Counted from the stretch's first letter, positions 44,701-51,956 are shown. The stretch is DNA of 64,000 bases from an uncultured Bacilli bacterium (GCA_934167825.1 CAKPLY010000001.1:135369-199368); one strand, 5' to 3'. Translations and numbers: made by a program. The notes: generated by a model not told the origin, from the sequence alone.

Positions 44701-44878
44701 TATGATGTAGTCCTGGCATACCATTTGCAGTAGCAGGGCCGTCATAGAATACAAAGTTTTCACTATCTTTTCTATTTTCTATACATTTATCTAGTATATC
44801 TTCTTTTTGCCATTTCTTTAGTATTTCTTCTTCGACTAAATAAGTTTCTTTTTTTTCTAATTCTTTAAACTTTTCCAT
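41786..44878 (-). CDS. ileS: Isoleucyl-tRNA synthetase, type 2 (eukaryote-like)
   Basis: Charges tRNA-Ile with isoleucine and edits mischarged valine; class Ia enzyme of 1030 residues. The HIGH-equivalent motif is GMPGLHHMVAK near residue 54 and the KMSKS loop is KMHKSKGN near residue 595. The editing domain, the WFDSGAMPFAQ block, and pairs of zinc-type CPRCG/CPKCG motifs are present. The GxxGxHHM form and the long C-terminal region belong to the IleS2 clade, known for lower mupirocin sensitivity. Start ATG 44878 after TTAAGGAGG. Expression is controlled by a T-box leader. Confidence 0.94.
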   Translation of the reverse strand: MEKFKELEKKETYLVEEEILKKWQKEDILDKCIENRKDSENFVFYDGPATANGMPGLHHMVAKFLKDSFCKYKTMQGYKVLRKIGWDTHGLPVEVQVEKKLGFTKKDDIEKYGIKEFNAECKKAVWENEKAFCDLTNKMGQFIDMENKYITYDNNYIETEWWILKKFFDEGLFYEGSKILPYCPRCGTGLASHEVAQGYKEVSVDTVIVPFKKKDEDAYFLVWTTTPWTLIANVALCVNPNETYIKVESMGYKFILAESLATKVLGEDYKVLETYKGSDLEYTEYEQLIPDITVDKKAFFVTTDTYVTMEDGTGVVHIAPAFGQDDANVGKKYNLPYVNPVGDDGKYTCGRWKGMLVFDADLEVIKYLKANDKLFKKQKIVHNYPHCWRCKSPLIYYSKPSFYLEVTKIKDTIIESNNKVNWYPSYVGEKRFGNWLETMNDWAISRNRYWGTPLPLWRCSCGHDIMVGSREELKSLAIEKINDDIDLHRPYVDDIHIKCPKCGNTMNRVKDVIDCWFDSGAMPFAQYHYPFENQELFNSQFPADFICEGIDQTRGWFYSLLVISAFVKGCSPYKNVLVNELLLDKNGQKMHKSKGNAIEPFTIIKKYGADTVRWYLPYVSPVWTPLKFDEEGLKEVYSKFFNPLKNTYNFFALYANTDEIDIDKCSVSYNDLELIDKWLLSKYNSLLKEVTKGYEEYDLNKVVKSITFFVSEDLSNWYIRRNRKRFWGSELDNSKKAVYKTTYDVLVGLSKIIAPIVPFISEEIYTKLTNEYSVHTSDFPKYDESYINEEIEHKMDLVRDLISSGRYVREDVKIKVRQPLSEALLDIKNKDILNDLEDLIKEELNVKEVKYVSNLNDYMNYLVKPNFKVVGKIFGKNINKFADILSKLSVSDINKLQKSETISITIEGESYTIDLSMVDIRISSKEGFNVGTINNEFIILDTKLDTNLIEEGIARELISKIQQLRKTSDFNVVDRIKVYYDADSEVELSLNNNLEFIKNETLSKEFIKSSNLTEEFDINDHKVKLQVERL

Positions 44879-44889
44879 AATTTCCTCCT

Positions 44890-45111
44890 TAAAATATAAA
44901 AAGATGGTACCTAAAGGACGATTATTAGTCGTGGTACCACCTTATTTTTTACTTAATTTTAATAACGGTATTAACCGGCCTTTATTACTTAGTTTCTTAA
45001 AGACTCATCTAAGAGTGATTCATATTATATATTATTTGGAGTTTTGCACCAACCAACTCTTCGCTTAAAACTTTATATAATATCGTCTCTTGTCAATTGA
45101 TTTAACAAATT
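44890..45111 (-). promoter_or_regulatory. T-box leader of ileS
   Basis: Minus-strand 5' leader of about 220 nt. It contains the T-box AAGGTGGTACCACG (antiterminator bulge binding the uncharged tRNA 3' end), followed by a terminator hairpin pairing GGTGGTACC with GGTACCATC and a T5 run just before the ribosome binding site. A long Stem I occupies the 5' part. The specifier should be an Ile codon; I could not fix its exact position. Uncharged tRNA-Ile is expected to prevent termination. Confidence 0.9.
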
Positions 45112-45117
45112 AACTAA

Positions 45118-45146
45118 ATTATATAATGATTTTGGGTGGTTGTCAA
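45118..45146 (-). promoter_or_regulatory. Promoter of the ileS T-box transcript
   Basis: Minus-strand TTGACA (45141-45146) and TATAAT (45118-45123) with a 17-bp spacer; both boxes are perfect. Confidence 0.88.
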
Positions 45147-45187
45147 GGGTGTTTGGGGAGAATTTTGATTTTTTATATGAAGGATGG

Positions 45188-45349
45188 TTAGGTGGCGATG
45201 GTAAGGACGGAGCGGGTTGAAAAAGACTGGTTACCAGTACCATTATGACCACTGGTGAAGAAAATTCCAACATTATTGCCATTGTAAAAACCTCCACCAC
45301 GACTGGGACACCGGCACATAGTGCCTCCAACATGCCCCGCCTTTCGCAT
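45188..45349 (-). pseudogene. Orphan C-terminal cassette of the surface protein family
   Basis: A 53-codon minus-strand frame ending TAA at 45188. Its last ~36 residues (SRGGGFYNGNNVGIFF, then STRSVLTIAT) follow the exact framework of the last residues of surface proteins A-D: Arg-Gly-Gly, a variable patch, Gly-x-Phe, a second variable patch, then Arg-x-x-Leu. The residues before it (MRKAGHVGGTMCRC) do not match the family. It lacks a ribosome binding site. The end (ATCGCCACCTAACC) resembles the end of gene D. It could be a gene remnant or a silent donor cassette for gene B, 142 bp upstream in transcription order. Confidence 0.6.
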
Positions 45350-45444
45350 TTTGTTACTTTTTGGCGGTATTCTTTTATATCTTATTTATCTCACCTTTGT
45401 TCTTCATTCCCTTTATGAGGGAAGTAATTGTGGAGGGGTAAGAC

Positions 45445-45466
45445 GGAAAATTTTTTCAAATTTTCC
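45445..45466 (-). repeat. Perfect 9-bp hairpin downstream of surface gene B
   Basis: Minus strand GGAAAATTT-GAAA-AAATTTTCC, a 9-bp stem closed by a GAAA tetraloop. No T run follows. It is the second of two adjacent hairpins after the stop codon. Confidence 0.75.
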
Positions 45467-45468
45467 TA

Positions 45469-45485
45469 CGCAAACTGCGTTTGCG
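45469..45485 (-). repeat. Perfect 7-bp hairpin downstream of surface gene B
   Basis: Minus strand CGCAAAC-GCA-GTTTGCG, beginning 6 bp after the stop codon of surface protein B and separated by 2 bp from the next hairpin. It is GC-rich relative to its surroundings. Confidence 0.75.
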
Positions 45486-45490
45486 GAAGT

Positions 45491-47368
45491 TCAAAGCAAG
45501 ACAAGCAAAGCGGCGCGACCCGAAGAAGTGTAGCTATCAGTGCCAGCAGCGTAGTCGAAGTTGAAGGGTCCAGCATTACTACTATTGTGGAAAATGCCGC
45601 CACGACGAAACCAAGAATAGCCAGCGTTAGGAAAATTCGCGTAGTCATTATACCATCCATAATTTGCGTTTGTTACTACTTCACTTGTTGCATCTCCTAG
45701 TCTTCCTCTATTATATGCTGTTTGGTCTTCATATGTTTTTCCATATGCATATGGTACAAGATATTTCGCAGTATCTGTACTATATGTAAAGTTTGTTCCT
45801 GCACTACTTGCGTAATATGTATATGTTGTTCCATTTGAACTTGACATATTACCCATCGCATACTCAATTGCTCCTCCAGACATATCATATACTCCATATA
45901 TGTTACCAGTTGTAGATGCTGTTTGTCCAAGTGTTGTATTATATGCATTACATATTGTTCCAAAACCTATACTTCCACTTGCTATCGGACCACATCCTGT
46001 CATAGTTGTATAATTACTTGTTTCTCCGTAACCGTTTATTGATACTTCTGTACAACTTTCATTTGCACATCTTCCATATTTAGAGTTAGTTAAATACGCT
46101 ACTGCTCCCCACTCCATATTTGTAAGCATATGTGAATCGGTATTTGTTCTTGATGTAGGAAGTCCATATATATTATTACCTGTTTGCATATCATATATTA
46201 CTTTCCAATAGTTAGATACTGTATTATATCTCCATGATGTTACATTTGGTAGTATTCTTGATGTTAAGGATGTAGAGTATCCCCCACCATATGAAGTACC
46301 TGTCGCAGGATTACTACTTGAGAGTTCAAACTTACCCATCCAAAATCCTGTTAGTTCTTGGTCTCCAAAAGTGAATGCTGGGTGTGTATAATAGTCTCCA
46401 TTACTTCCTGTACATGTCTCATTTGGATTTCCTGCAGTACTTGATGGTGCTGCATAACTATATGTACAAGATATTGTACCAGTTGAAGATGTACCACTTT
46501 CAAAAACTATATCTATACCTGTTGTTTGTGCATTATAACTATCTGTTCCTATTTCTTTATTTATATTCCATACTTTGTATTTATATCTCGGTATCCATAC
46601 GTAGAATGCTAATATATCATCATCTTGAATTGGTGTTCCAGCGCTTGCAGATTGATATGTACTTCTATTAGTATCTGTTACTAATACTGCATTTGCCCAT
46701 TTCTTTTGATCGTAGTTATACCATCCATAAGTTGACGTTGAACTTTCAGTGTCTGCTTTAACCCATGTAGAAGTAGTTTCATTATATACTACTGGTATTA
46801 AAGAATCAGTTAGTTCAGGATAGTTTGCTCCACTATTGTCAATTTTAGCACGTGGTACTTTTACTTCATGTATTCCTGTTATCAAAATCTTACCTGAAGG
46901 CACTATTAAATCTCCACCTTTTTCATATCCATTTATTATAGATAAAGATATAGTTATATCTGTTGAAGTTGTATTTTCTACGGCGATAGTTACTGGTAAT
47001 GTAGTATTAGTTTCAATTAATCCAGTTGTAGGATTTGCACTTTTCCAGGACTTAGCAATAGTTACTCCACTTGGAAGTGACGATGGTGTAACCATAGAGT
47101 ATGCAATACCATATTGTATTGTACCATTATTACTATTTTTTACATCTATATCAAAGAATTTTGTTTTACCTGCTTGTATTGTTACTTGTTTATTCGTAGA
47201 TGCTGATAAGTCAAAAGATAAAGACATATCATACTCTGTAGTGTCATTATAACTTAAACTAGTATCTATTGCATACGTTGCGAATAGTCCAGTAAGTGCG
47301 ATTAAGAAAGTAAGCACTGTTATTATTATTAATTCTTTCTTGTCTACAAAATTTATTACTTTTTTCAT
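45491..47368 (-). CDS. Surface protein B: membrane-anchored protein with FGE/C-type-lectin-like C-terminal half
   Basis: A 625-residue paralogue of protein A. It has a membrane segment at residues ~12-32, a different N-terminal beta-rich domain (residues ~35-185, with NKQVTIQAGKTKFFDIDV), and the shared module from ~residue 190 (VWIPRYKYKVW, TNMEWGAVAYL, YGVYDMSGGAIEY, GRLGDATSEVV). The final ~40 residues begin WFRRGGIFHN. The last ~150 bp of the gene (45491-45640) are distinctly GC-richer, with codons such as CGC, GCC, TTC and GAC that are rare elsewhere in the gene, suggesting recent replacement of the variable end. Start ATG 47368 behind AAAAGGAG. Preceded by leader module B. Confidence 0.8.
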   Translation of the reverse strand: MKKVINFVDKKELIIITVLTFLIALTGLFATYAIDTSLSYNDTTEYDMSLSFDLSASTNKQVTIQAGKTKFFDIDVKNSNNGTIQYGIAYSMVTPSSLPSGVTIAKSWKSANPTTGLIETNTTLPVTIAVENTTSTDITISLSIINGYEKGGDLIVPSGKILITGIHEVKVPRAKIDNSGANYPELTDSLIPVVYNETTSTWVKADTESSTSTYGWYNYDQKKWANAVLVTDTNRSTYQSASAGTPIQDDDILAFYVWIPRYKYKVWNINKEIGTDSYNAQTTGIDIVFESGTSSTGTISCTYSYAAPSSTAGNPNETCTGSNGDYYTHPAFTFGDQELTGFWMGKFELSSSNPATGTSYGGGYSTSLTSRILPNVTSWRYNTVSNYWKVIYDMQTGNNIYGLPTSRTNTDSHMLTNMEWGAVAYLTNSKYGRCANESCTEVSINGYGETSNYTTMTGCGPIASGSIGFGTICNAYNTTLGQTASTTGNIYGVYDMSGGAIEYAMGNMSSSNGTTYTYYASSAGTNFTYSTDTAKYLVPYAYGKTYEDQTAYNRGRLGDATSEVVTNANYGWYNDYANFPNAGYSWFRRGGIFHNSSNAGPFNFDYAAGTDSYTSSGRAALLVLL

Positions 47369-47394
47369 AATATAACTCCTTTTACACGCGAAAA

Positions 47395-47440
47395 AACTAT
47401 AGACAAAAACTATCTATTTCTAGACATTTTATCTATAGTT
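47395..47440 (-). terminator. Leader hairpin with U run before surface protein B (candidate attenuator)
   Basis: Minus strand AACTATAGATAAAATG ... TTTTTGTCTATAGTT, with an inner stem closed by GAAA, followed by TTTTTT. Compared with copy A the two changed positions form G-U pairs, so the fold is conserved. Confidence 0.75.
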
Positions 47441-47464
47441 TTACTTTCTATTATTATATATTTA

Positions 47465-47530
47465 TTATATGTTAATTGCCCCCCCCCCGATAACATAAAT
47501 GTTATAATTAATTATATTCATTCTATTCAT
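47465..47530 (-). CDS. Leader ORF B, 21 codons with an in-frame G10 tract
   Basis: ATG 47530 behind GAAAGGAG; the peptide reads about MNRMNIINYNIYVI then Gly-Gly-Gly-Ala-Ile-Asn-Ile and stops at TAA 47465 with ten G. In the nine-G frame it would run 22 codons further and stop inside the hairpin, the same distance as in copies A and C although the intervening DNA differs. Translation is inferred from the conserved ribosome binding site and start. Confidence 0.65.
   Translation of the reverse strand: MNRMNIINYNIYVIGGGAINI
47479..47488 (-). repeat. Homopolymeric G10 tract in leader ORF B
   Basis: Ten C on the plus strand, G in the sense strand of the leader ORF. Same position relative to the leader start as in copies A and C. 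Confidence 0.9.
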
Positions 47531-47566
47531 GGTAAGTGCTCCTTTCGTACTTTTATTTACAATTAA

Positions 47567-47595
47567 ATGATACCATAATTTGATAATTTATGCAA
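47567..47595 (-). promoter_or_regulatory. Promoter of the surface protein B leader
   Basis: Minus-strand -35 TTGCAT (47590-47595) and -10 TATCAT (47567-47572) with a 17-bp spacer. Nearly identical to the promoter of copy C. Confidence 0.75.
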
Positions 47596-47642
47596 GAATT
47601 TTGTTTGCTTTTTGTTAAAATATAGTAAAGTTTTCTTGATAA

Positions 47643-50138
47643 TTATGTTAGTGGTGTGAGAACCGCACGTGAAGTATAATTTGAACTCCCGTCTCCTTTT
47701 GTTCGATCAAACGAAAAAATATTTCCTGCTATTAAACCACTTCTAGCGAACCAAGTATAACCACCGTCGCTTGGAAAGACTGATGGAGTATCAAATCCTA
47801 CTACTTCACTTGTTGCATCTCCTAGTCTTCCTCTATGATATGCTTTTACATCGTTTGTACTTGAACCGTATGCATATGCTGTAAGATATTGACTATGTCC
47901 TGACGGATAAAAATATGAGCCTATAGCATCTTCGTAATCAGGATCAACATCATAATCTGTTGAGGATGCTGAAACGACACCCATCACATATTCATAGCTT
48001 CCTCCTGCCATATCATACACACCATAGACATTTCCAGTAGTTGATGCTAAAACTCCAATTGAACCATTATAATAATTGTTAACGTTATCGGTTGAACTAC
48101 CACCAAAACCTGTTTTTAGAGTTTCATTAACTGTTAATTTTTCACAAGTATTATTTGTACATCTTCCGTATTTTGAATGTGTAAGATATGCTACTGCTCC
48201 CCATTCCATATTTGTAATCATATGAGAATCAGCAACTGTTTTAGTTGTTTCCAAACCATAACTATTATTATTGCTTTGCATAACTCTTATATCATTATGA
48301 AACACCGATAATTTTCTGTTTGATTCTGGAGAGTTATTTGGTAATATTTTTGCTATTCCCGAATAATAACTTAATTCAAATTTACCCATCCAAAATCCTT
48401 TTACCTCAGTATCTCCGAAAGAAAATACTGGATGTGTATAATAATCTCCATCACTTCCTACACACTTTTCCGCTGGTTCATTTGAAAGATTTATTCCACC
48501 GCTATTTGCAACAACATTATAATTGTATGTACAAGATATTGTTCCTGTAGAGGAACTATCTTCTTCAAATACTACATCTATACCTAAAGTTTGTGCATCA
48601 TAACTTTGATTTGCTTTGCCACCTGTTACATTCTTATTTATATTCCACACTTTATATTTGTATCTCGGTATCCATACATAAAATGCTAATATATCATCCG
48701 TTGATATTTGTGTACCGGTTTGTGCCTCTAAATAATTTTCTTTTAAACTTAATGTTCTTATAGATGTGCTATCCTCAAAGTTATAATACAGTTTTAACTT
48801 ATCACATATTATTCCATTATTACATACTTTTGATTTATCTGCTGTTAAGTTATAATTTATTTCACTTTCCGTTAGTGCATCATTATATATCATAAATCTT
48901 TTTATTGTGCCATTAAAGCAATTAACACCATTTGCTCTTTTTCCTATATAAGAATTAGTATCTGTCCATGTCCAATAATTTGTAGATGCTGTTTTCGATA
49001 GTTTAGTTCCATTTAAATACACATCCATATTGCTTATACTATTATATACTAAATCTATTGTATAAAAAGTATTTAAACTAATTCCTCCAGTATTTATTGT
49101 ATATGTTGCATTTTCAGAATTTAAATTAACTACTAATTGTGCACCACTATTAATCATTCCGAGCCCTGCTTTTGTTTTATAATCACCAAAAATTATTTGA
49201 TCTGATGTTGATGATGTACTAAATGTGACAGAATATGTAACTGGGAAAGTTAAATCTATATTATTCGGAAAATTTACATACTGACTTGTACTATTTGATA
49301 AAGTTATTCCGTTAATTGTCTGTGTTGCTCCATATATTTTTCCATCATTACCATTATTTGATATATCTGTTATTTTTGTTAAGTTCTCTGTGTTTTTTAC
49401 TAATACAGCATTTGCCCACTTCTTTTGGTCATAATCATACCATCCGTAAGTAGATGTAGAACTTGTGGTATCTGCTTTTACCCAAGTAGAAGTAGATTCT
49501 TCATATACTACTGGGATTAAACCATCAACTAACACCGGTCTATTTGCGCCACTATTATCTAAATTTCCATTAGGATTTTCTTCTTTACAAGCATCTAAAT
49601 ATCCTACTAAACTACCTCCTTGCATAGTTATAGGATTTTCCATATTACCATCTATATAGATTACTAACTTAAATGATACTCTTGTAGATAATCCTACTTC
49701 GTAGTTATCAAGTAGTGTTATACTAGAATTACTTGTAACATCTTTAAAATCATCTTCTTTATATACCGTATAACTAGAGTTATTTGTGTTAGTCATAAGT
49801 ACATACTTGAAACTTTCTTCTTTTAAATTGTCCGTAATAGTAGTTATATGAAATTTTACTGTCACATTAGCAGTTTCATTAGTTTGGTTATCTATACTAA
49901 AGGTAGTAGATTCTCCATCTATTGTATAATCAAATATTGGACCAATATTATTTATTTCTATATTATCTCCCTTAGCACAATAAAATCCTGAAATATCCCC
50001 AATACGTAAAGTAAGTTCTGTGTTTTCAGTGCTTCGCCATATAGTTAAAGCATAAGTTCCTACTAGTGCTATTACTATTAATATTATTACAGATATCATT
50101 AATTTTACTATTTTACTCTTATCATTTTCACTACTCAT
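47643..50138 (-). CDS. Surface protein C: paralogue with an inserted LamG/concanavalin-like domain
   Basis: An 831-residue protein. The membrane segment and residues ~1-230 are nearly identical to protein A. After NAVLVKN there is an insertion of about 230 residues (roughly residues 240-470) with the features of a LamG/ConA-like jelly roll: YVNFPNNIDL, VDLVYNSISNMDVYLNGTKL-type strands, FNGTIKRFMIYNDAL. The family module then resumes at AFYVWIPRYKYKVW and ends with a divergent tail starting WFARSGLIAG. The LamG domain suggests carbohydrate or matrix binding. I start at ATG 50138 (AAAAGGAG upstream) rather than at an in-frame TTG inside the hairpin. Preceded by leader module C, which is in the nine-G state. 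Confidence 0.8.
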   Translation of the reverse strand: MSSENDKSKIVKLMISVIILIVIALVGTYALTIWRSTENTELTLRIGDISGFYCAKGDNIEINNIGPIFDYTIDGESTTFSIDNQTNETANVTVKFHITTITDNLKEESFKYVLMTNTNNSSYTVYKEDDFKDVTSNSSITLLDNYEVGLSTRVSFKLVIYIDGNMENPITMQGGSLVGYLDACKEENPNGNLDNSGANRPVLVDGLIPVVYEESTSTWVKADTTSSTSTYGWYDYDQKKWANAVLVKNTENLTKITDISNNGNDGKIYGATQTINGITLSNSTSQYVNFPNNIDLTFPVTYSVTFSTSSTSDQIIFGDYKTKAGLGMINSGAQLVVNLNSENATYTINTGGISLNTFYTIDLVYNSISNMDVYLNGTKLSKTASTNYWTWTDTNSYIGKRANGVNCFNGTIKRFMIYNDALTESEINYNLTADKSKVCNNGIICDKLKLYYNFEDSTSIRTLSLKENYLEAQTGTQISTDDILAFYVWIPRYKYKVWNINKNVTGGKANQSYDAQTLGIDVVFEEDSSSTGTISCTYNYNVVANSGGINLSNEPAEKCVGSDGDYYTHPVFSFGDTEVKGFWMGKFELSYYSGIAKILPNNSPESNRKLSVFHNDIRVMQSNNNSYGLETTKTVADSHMITNMEWGAVAYLTHSKYGRCTNNTCEKLTVNETLKTGFGGSSTDNVNNYYNGSIGVLASTTGNVYGVYDMAGGSYEYVMGVVSASSTDYDVDPDYEDAIGSYFYPSGHSQYLTAYAYGSSTNDVKAYHRGRLGDATSEVVGFDTPSVFPSDGGYTWFARSGLIAGNIFSFDRTKGDGSSNYTSRAVLTPLT

Positions 50139-50168
50139 AATACTTTTACTCCTTTTACACATGAAAAA

Positions 50169-50213
50169 AACTATAGACAAAACTATCTATTTCTAGATAT
50201 TTTATCTATAGTT
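50169..50213 (-). terminator. Leader hairpin with U run before surface protein C (candidate attenuator)
   Basis: Minus strand AACTATAGATAAAATATC ... TTTTGTCTATAGTT with a GAAA loop, then seven T. Same position and structure as in copies A and B. Confidence 0.75.
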
Positions 50214-50302
50214 ATATTCTTTGTTATTATGTATTTACTAGATGCTAATTGCCCCCCCCCGATAGCATAAATGTTATAATTTGTTATATTTAGTCTATTC
50301 AT
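50183..50302 (-). CDS. Leader ORF C, 39 codons in the G9 frame, ending inside the hairpin
   Basis: ATG 50302 behind GAAAGGAG. With nine G the frame continues past the tract for 22 codons (ending ITIDKISRNR) and stops at TAG 50183-50185 in the hairpin's descending arm. With ten G it would instead stop after five codons (TAG). This is the only one of the three leaders found in the long-frame state. Translation is inferred. Confidence 0.65.
   Translation of the reverse strand: MNRLNITNYNIYAIGGGQLASSKYIITKNITIDKISRNR
50252..50260 (-). repeat. Homopolymeric G9 tract in leader ORF C
   Basis: Nine C on the plus strand, one fewer than in copies A and B, which changes the leader reading frame. Confidence 0.9.
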
Positions 50303-50339
50303 GGTTAGGGACTCCTTTCGTACTTTTATTCACAATTAA

Positions 50340-50368
50340 ATGATATCATAATTTGGTAATTTATGCAA
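50340..50368 (-). promoter_or_regulatory. Promoter of the surface protein C leader
   Basis: Minus-strand -35 TTGCAT (50363-50368) and -10 TATCAT (50340-50345) with a 17-bp spacer. The -35 region abuts the end of the next upstream gene. Confidence 0.75.
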
Positions 50369-50385
50369 GGAGTTTTTTTCTTTTT

Positions 50386-51042
50386 TTAGAACATTGATAT
50401 TTGGCCATCAACTTCTTTTTTCTTTTTTAATACTTTTTTATTTATTTGTTCTTGTCTTTTTTCTTCCTGTTTTGTTATATGATTTCTTGTAAACATAGCA
50501 AGATCATGTAATGATTTATATTTTACTTTTACTTCACCAGTTTCATAATTATAGTTATATATTTCTTTTTGGATAAAAGTTCTTAATAGTTCGTTTATAT
50601 CATAGTCTATCATATGCATATCTTTAGCAATTAGATAGTATCTTATTATAGATATTATTTCATTATTTACGTAACTATTTCTATAGTATGTAATTAAGTT
50701 ATTTAAAAAGTCATTATCTTCATTAAGAGATAAGATTAGATTTGTAAGATATGGAATATTTAAATATTTCTTATCTAAAAGAAACACTGGATCATATTTT
50801 ACTTTTTCTAATTCTCCTTTGATTTTTCTTGCTATATATAATTTAGATTCTAAGTCTTTTGAACTTATTAAACTACTTTTATATAATTCTTGTTTTAATA
50901 AATCTTGATCTTTATACATTGAGGTAAAGTTATCTATTTCCTCAAGGGTATATGAATTACCTTTAAGATTTGAAATTCTTTTAAAGTTATCAACGTTATT
51001 TAAGTTTATTTGTTTTTTGTTTAGCATTAAGTAGTATGCCAT
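50386..51042 (-). CDS. Hypothetical protein
   Basis: A 218-residue soluble, mostly helical protein with no motif I recognise. The C-terminus is Lys/Glu/Gln-rich and coiled-coil-like (residues ~180-210) and ends QISMF. Start ATG 51042 follows CAAGGTGGGA. The gene precedes surface gene C in transcription order, but C has its own promoter. No function assigned. Confidence 0.7.
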   Translation of the reverse strand: MAYYLMLNKKQINLNNVDNFKRISNLKGNSYTLEEIDNFTSMYKDQDLLKQELYKSSLISSKDLESKLYIARKIKGELEKVKYDPVFLLDKKYLNIPYLTNLILSLNEDNDFLNNLITYYRNSYVNNEIISIIRYYLIAKDMHMIDYDINELLRTFIQKEIYNYNYETGEVKVKYKSLHDLAMFTRNHITKQEEKRQEQINKKVLKKKKEVDGQISMF

Positions 51043-51087
51043 ATTTATCCCACCTTGGGTATATTATATTAGATTAAATATGATATG

Positions 51088-51381
51088 TCAACTATATTTT
51101 TTCTTAAAATATAAATAAATAAGATAGTATATTATACCTAGAACTAATAAGGGAATACTTTTTAATATGATGTTACTACTTAAGAAACTCTCTATTTTTG
51201 TAGTGTTAAAGTAAGGGATATTTTTACTTATTAAAAAATTTATTGTATAAGATAAAATTAAATTTAATATAAATGATGAAATATTAATTACTGAAGATAA
51301 TTTATAGAAGAAAGATTTATCTTTTATTACAAAGTATAGTATGGTAGATAGTATTAGTATTATTATATAAATATATATCAT
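51088..51381 (-). CDS. Small hypothetical membrane protein
   Basis: A 97-residue protein with three predicted membrane segments (about residues 2-18, 27-50 and 72-92) and a basic C-terminus. It starts 3 bp after the upstream exported protein ends, so the pair is an operon. No family recognised. Confidence 0.65.
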   Translation of the reverse strand: MIYIYIIILILSTILYFVIKDKSFFYKLSSVINISSFILNLILSYTINFLISKNIPYFNTTKIESFLSSNIILKSIPLLVLGIIYYLIYLYFKKKYS

Positions 51382-51384
51382 ATT

Positions 51385-51867
51385 CTACTTTCTAGTTATT
51401 ATAGATACATCTATATCATATATAAAGTTACTTATATCATTTTTATAGTATGAACTTTTAGTTATTACTTTGTTTTTTAGATTTTGTGGTATAGTATTAT
51501 CTTCATTTGTAGACATTACTATTAAGTTATATATTTCATCATTAGTCATCTTATTATTACCATTTAATTTATAGTCTACGACACTTTTTAATACTACTTT
51601 TAAACTATTATTTAAAGGTATAGAATTAATTAGTATATCCATATCATCATCATTAATATTTAGTTCATCTTTAACAGTATAATATGTATTATTAAAGGTA
51701 TTATCATTATTAGTTAGTATATCTTTGATAGTTAAGTCATTTACTATTTTATAGACATTATCTTCTTCAGTTACTTCGATTACTGCAGAATATGTTACTG
51801 CTAGAGAAGATATAAAGATTAATAATACTGTTAGAAATGATACTAGTATTAGTGTTTTTTTATTCAT
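51385..51867 (-). CDS. Hypothetical exported or membrane-anchored protein
   Basis: A 160-residue protein with an N-terminal hydrophobic segment (residues 6-28, signal anchor) followed by an Asp/Asn-rich soluble domain. No cysteine lipobox. Start ATG 51867 behind TTTGGTGATA. Forms a two-gene operon with the small membrane protein downstream; the context next to sporulation genes is suggestive only. Function unknown. Confidence 0.65.
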   Translation of the reverse strand: MNKKTLILVSFLTVLLIFISSLAVTYSAVIEVTEEDNVYKIVNDLTIKDILTNNDNTFNNTYYTVKDELNINDDDMDILINSIPLNNSLKVVLKSVVDYKLNGNNKMTNDEIYNLIVMSTNEDNTIPQNLKNKVITKSSYYKNDISNFIYDIDVSIITRK

Positions 51868-51913
51868 ATATTATCACCAAATATAGTATTTACTGATACT
51901 TAAAAAATATAAT

Positions 51914-51938
51914 AAAAAACTCCTAAAATATTTTAGGA
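51914..51938 (-). terminator. Terminator downstream of tRNA-Arg(TCT)
   Basis: Minus-strand perfect stem TCCTAAAA-TATTTTAGGA region followed by GTTTTTT. Confidence 0.78.
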
Positions 51939-51956
51939 ATTTCTAAATACAATAAG

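Noticed and set aside
45073..45333. Minus-strand ORF overlapping the orphan cassette and the ileS promoter
   Set aside because: It is in a different frame from the family-like sequence, has no ribosome binding site and runs through the T-box promoter; a chance open frame.
45188..45349. Template repeat of a diversity-generating retroelement
   Set aside because: Aligned codon by codon with the end of gene B, the differences are not limited to adenine positions, and no reverse transcriptase or accessory gene is in the window. I kept it only as an orphan C-terminal cassette.
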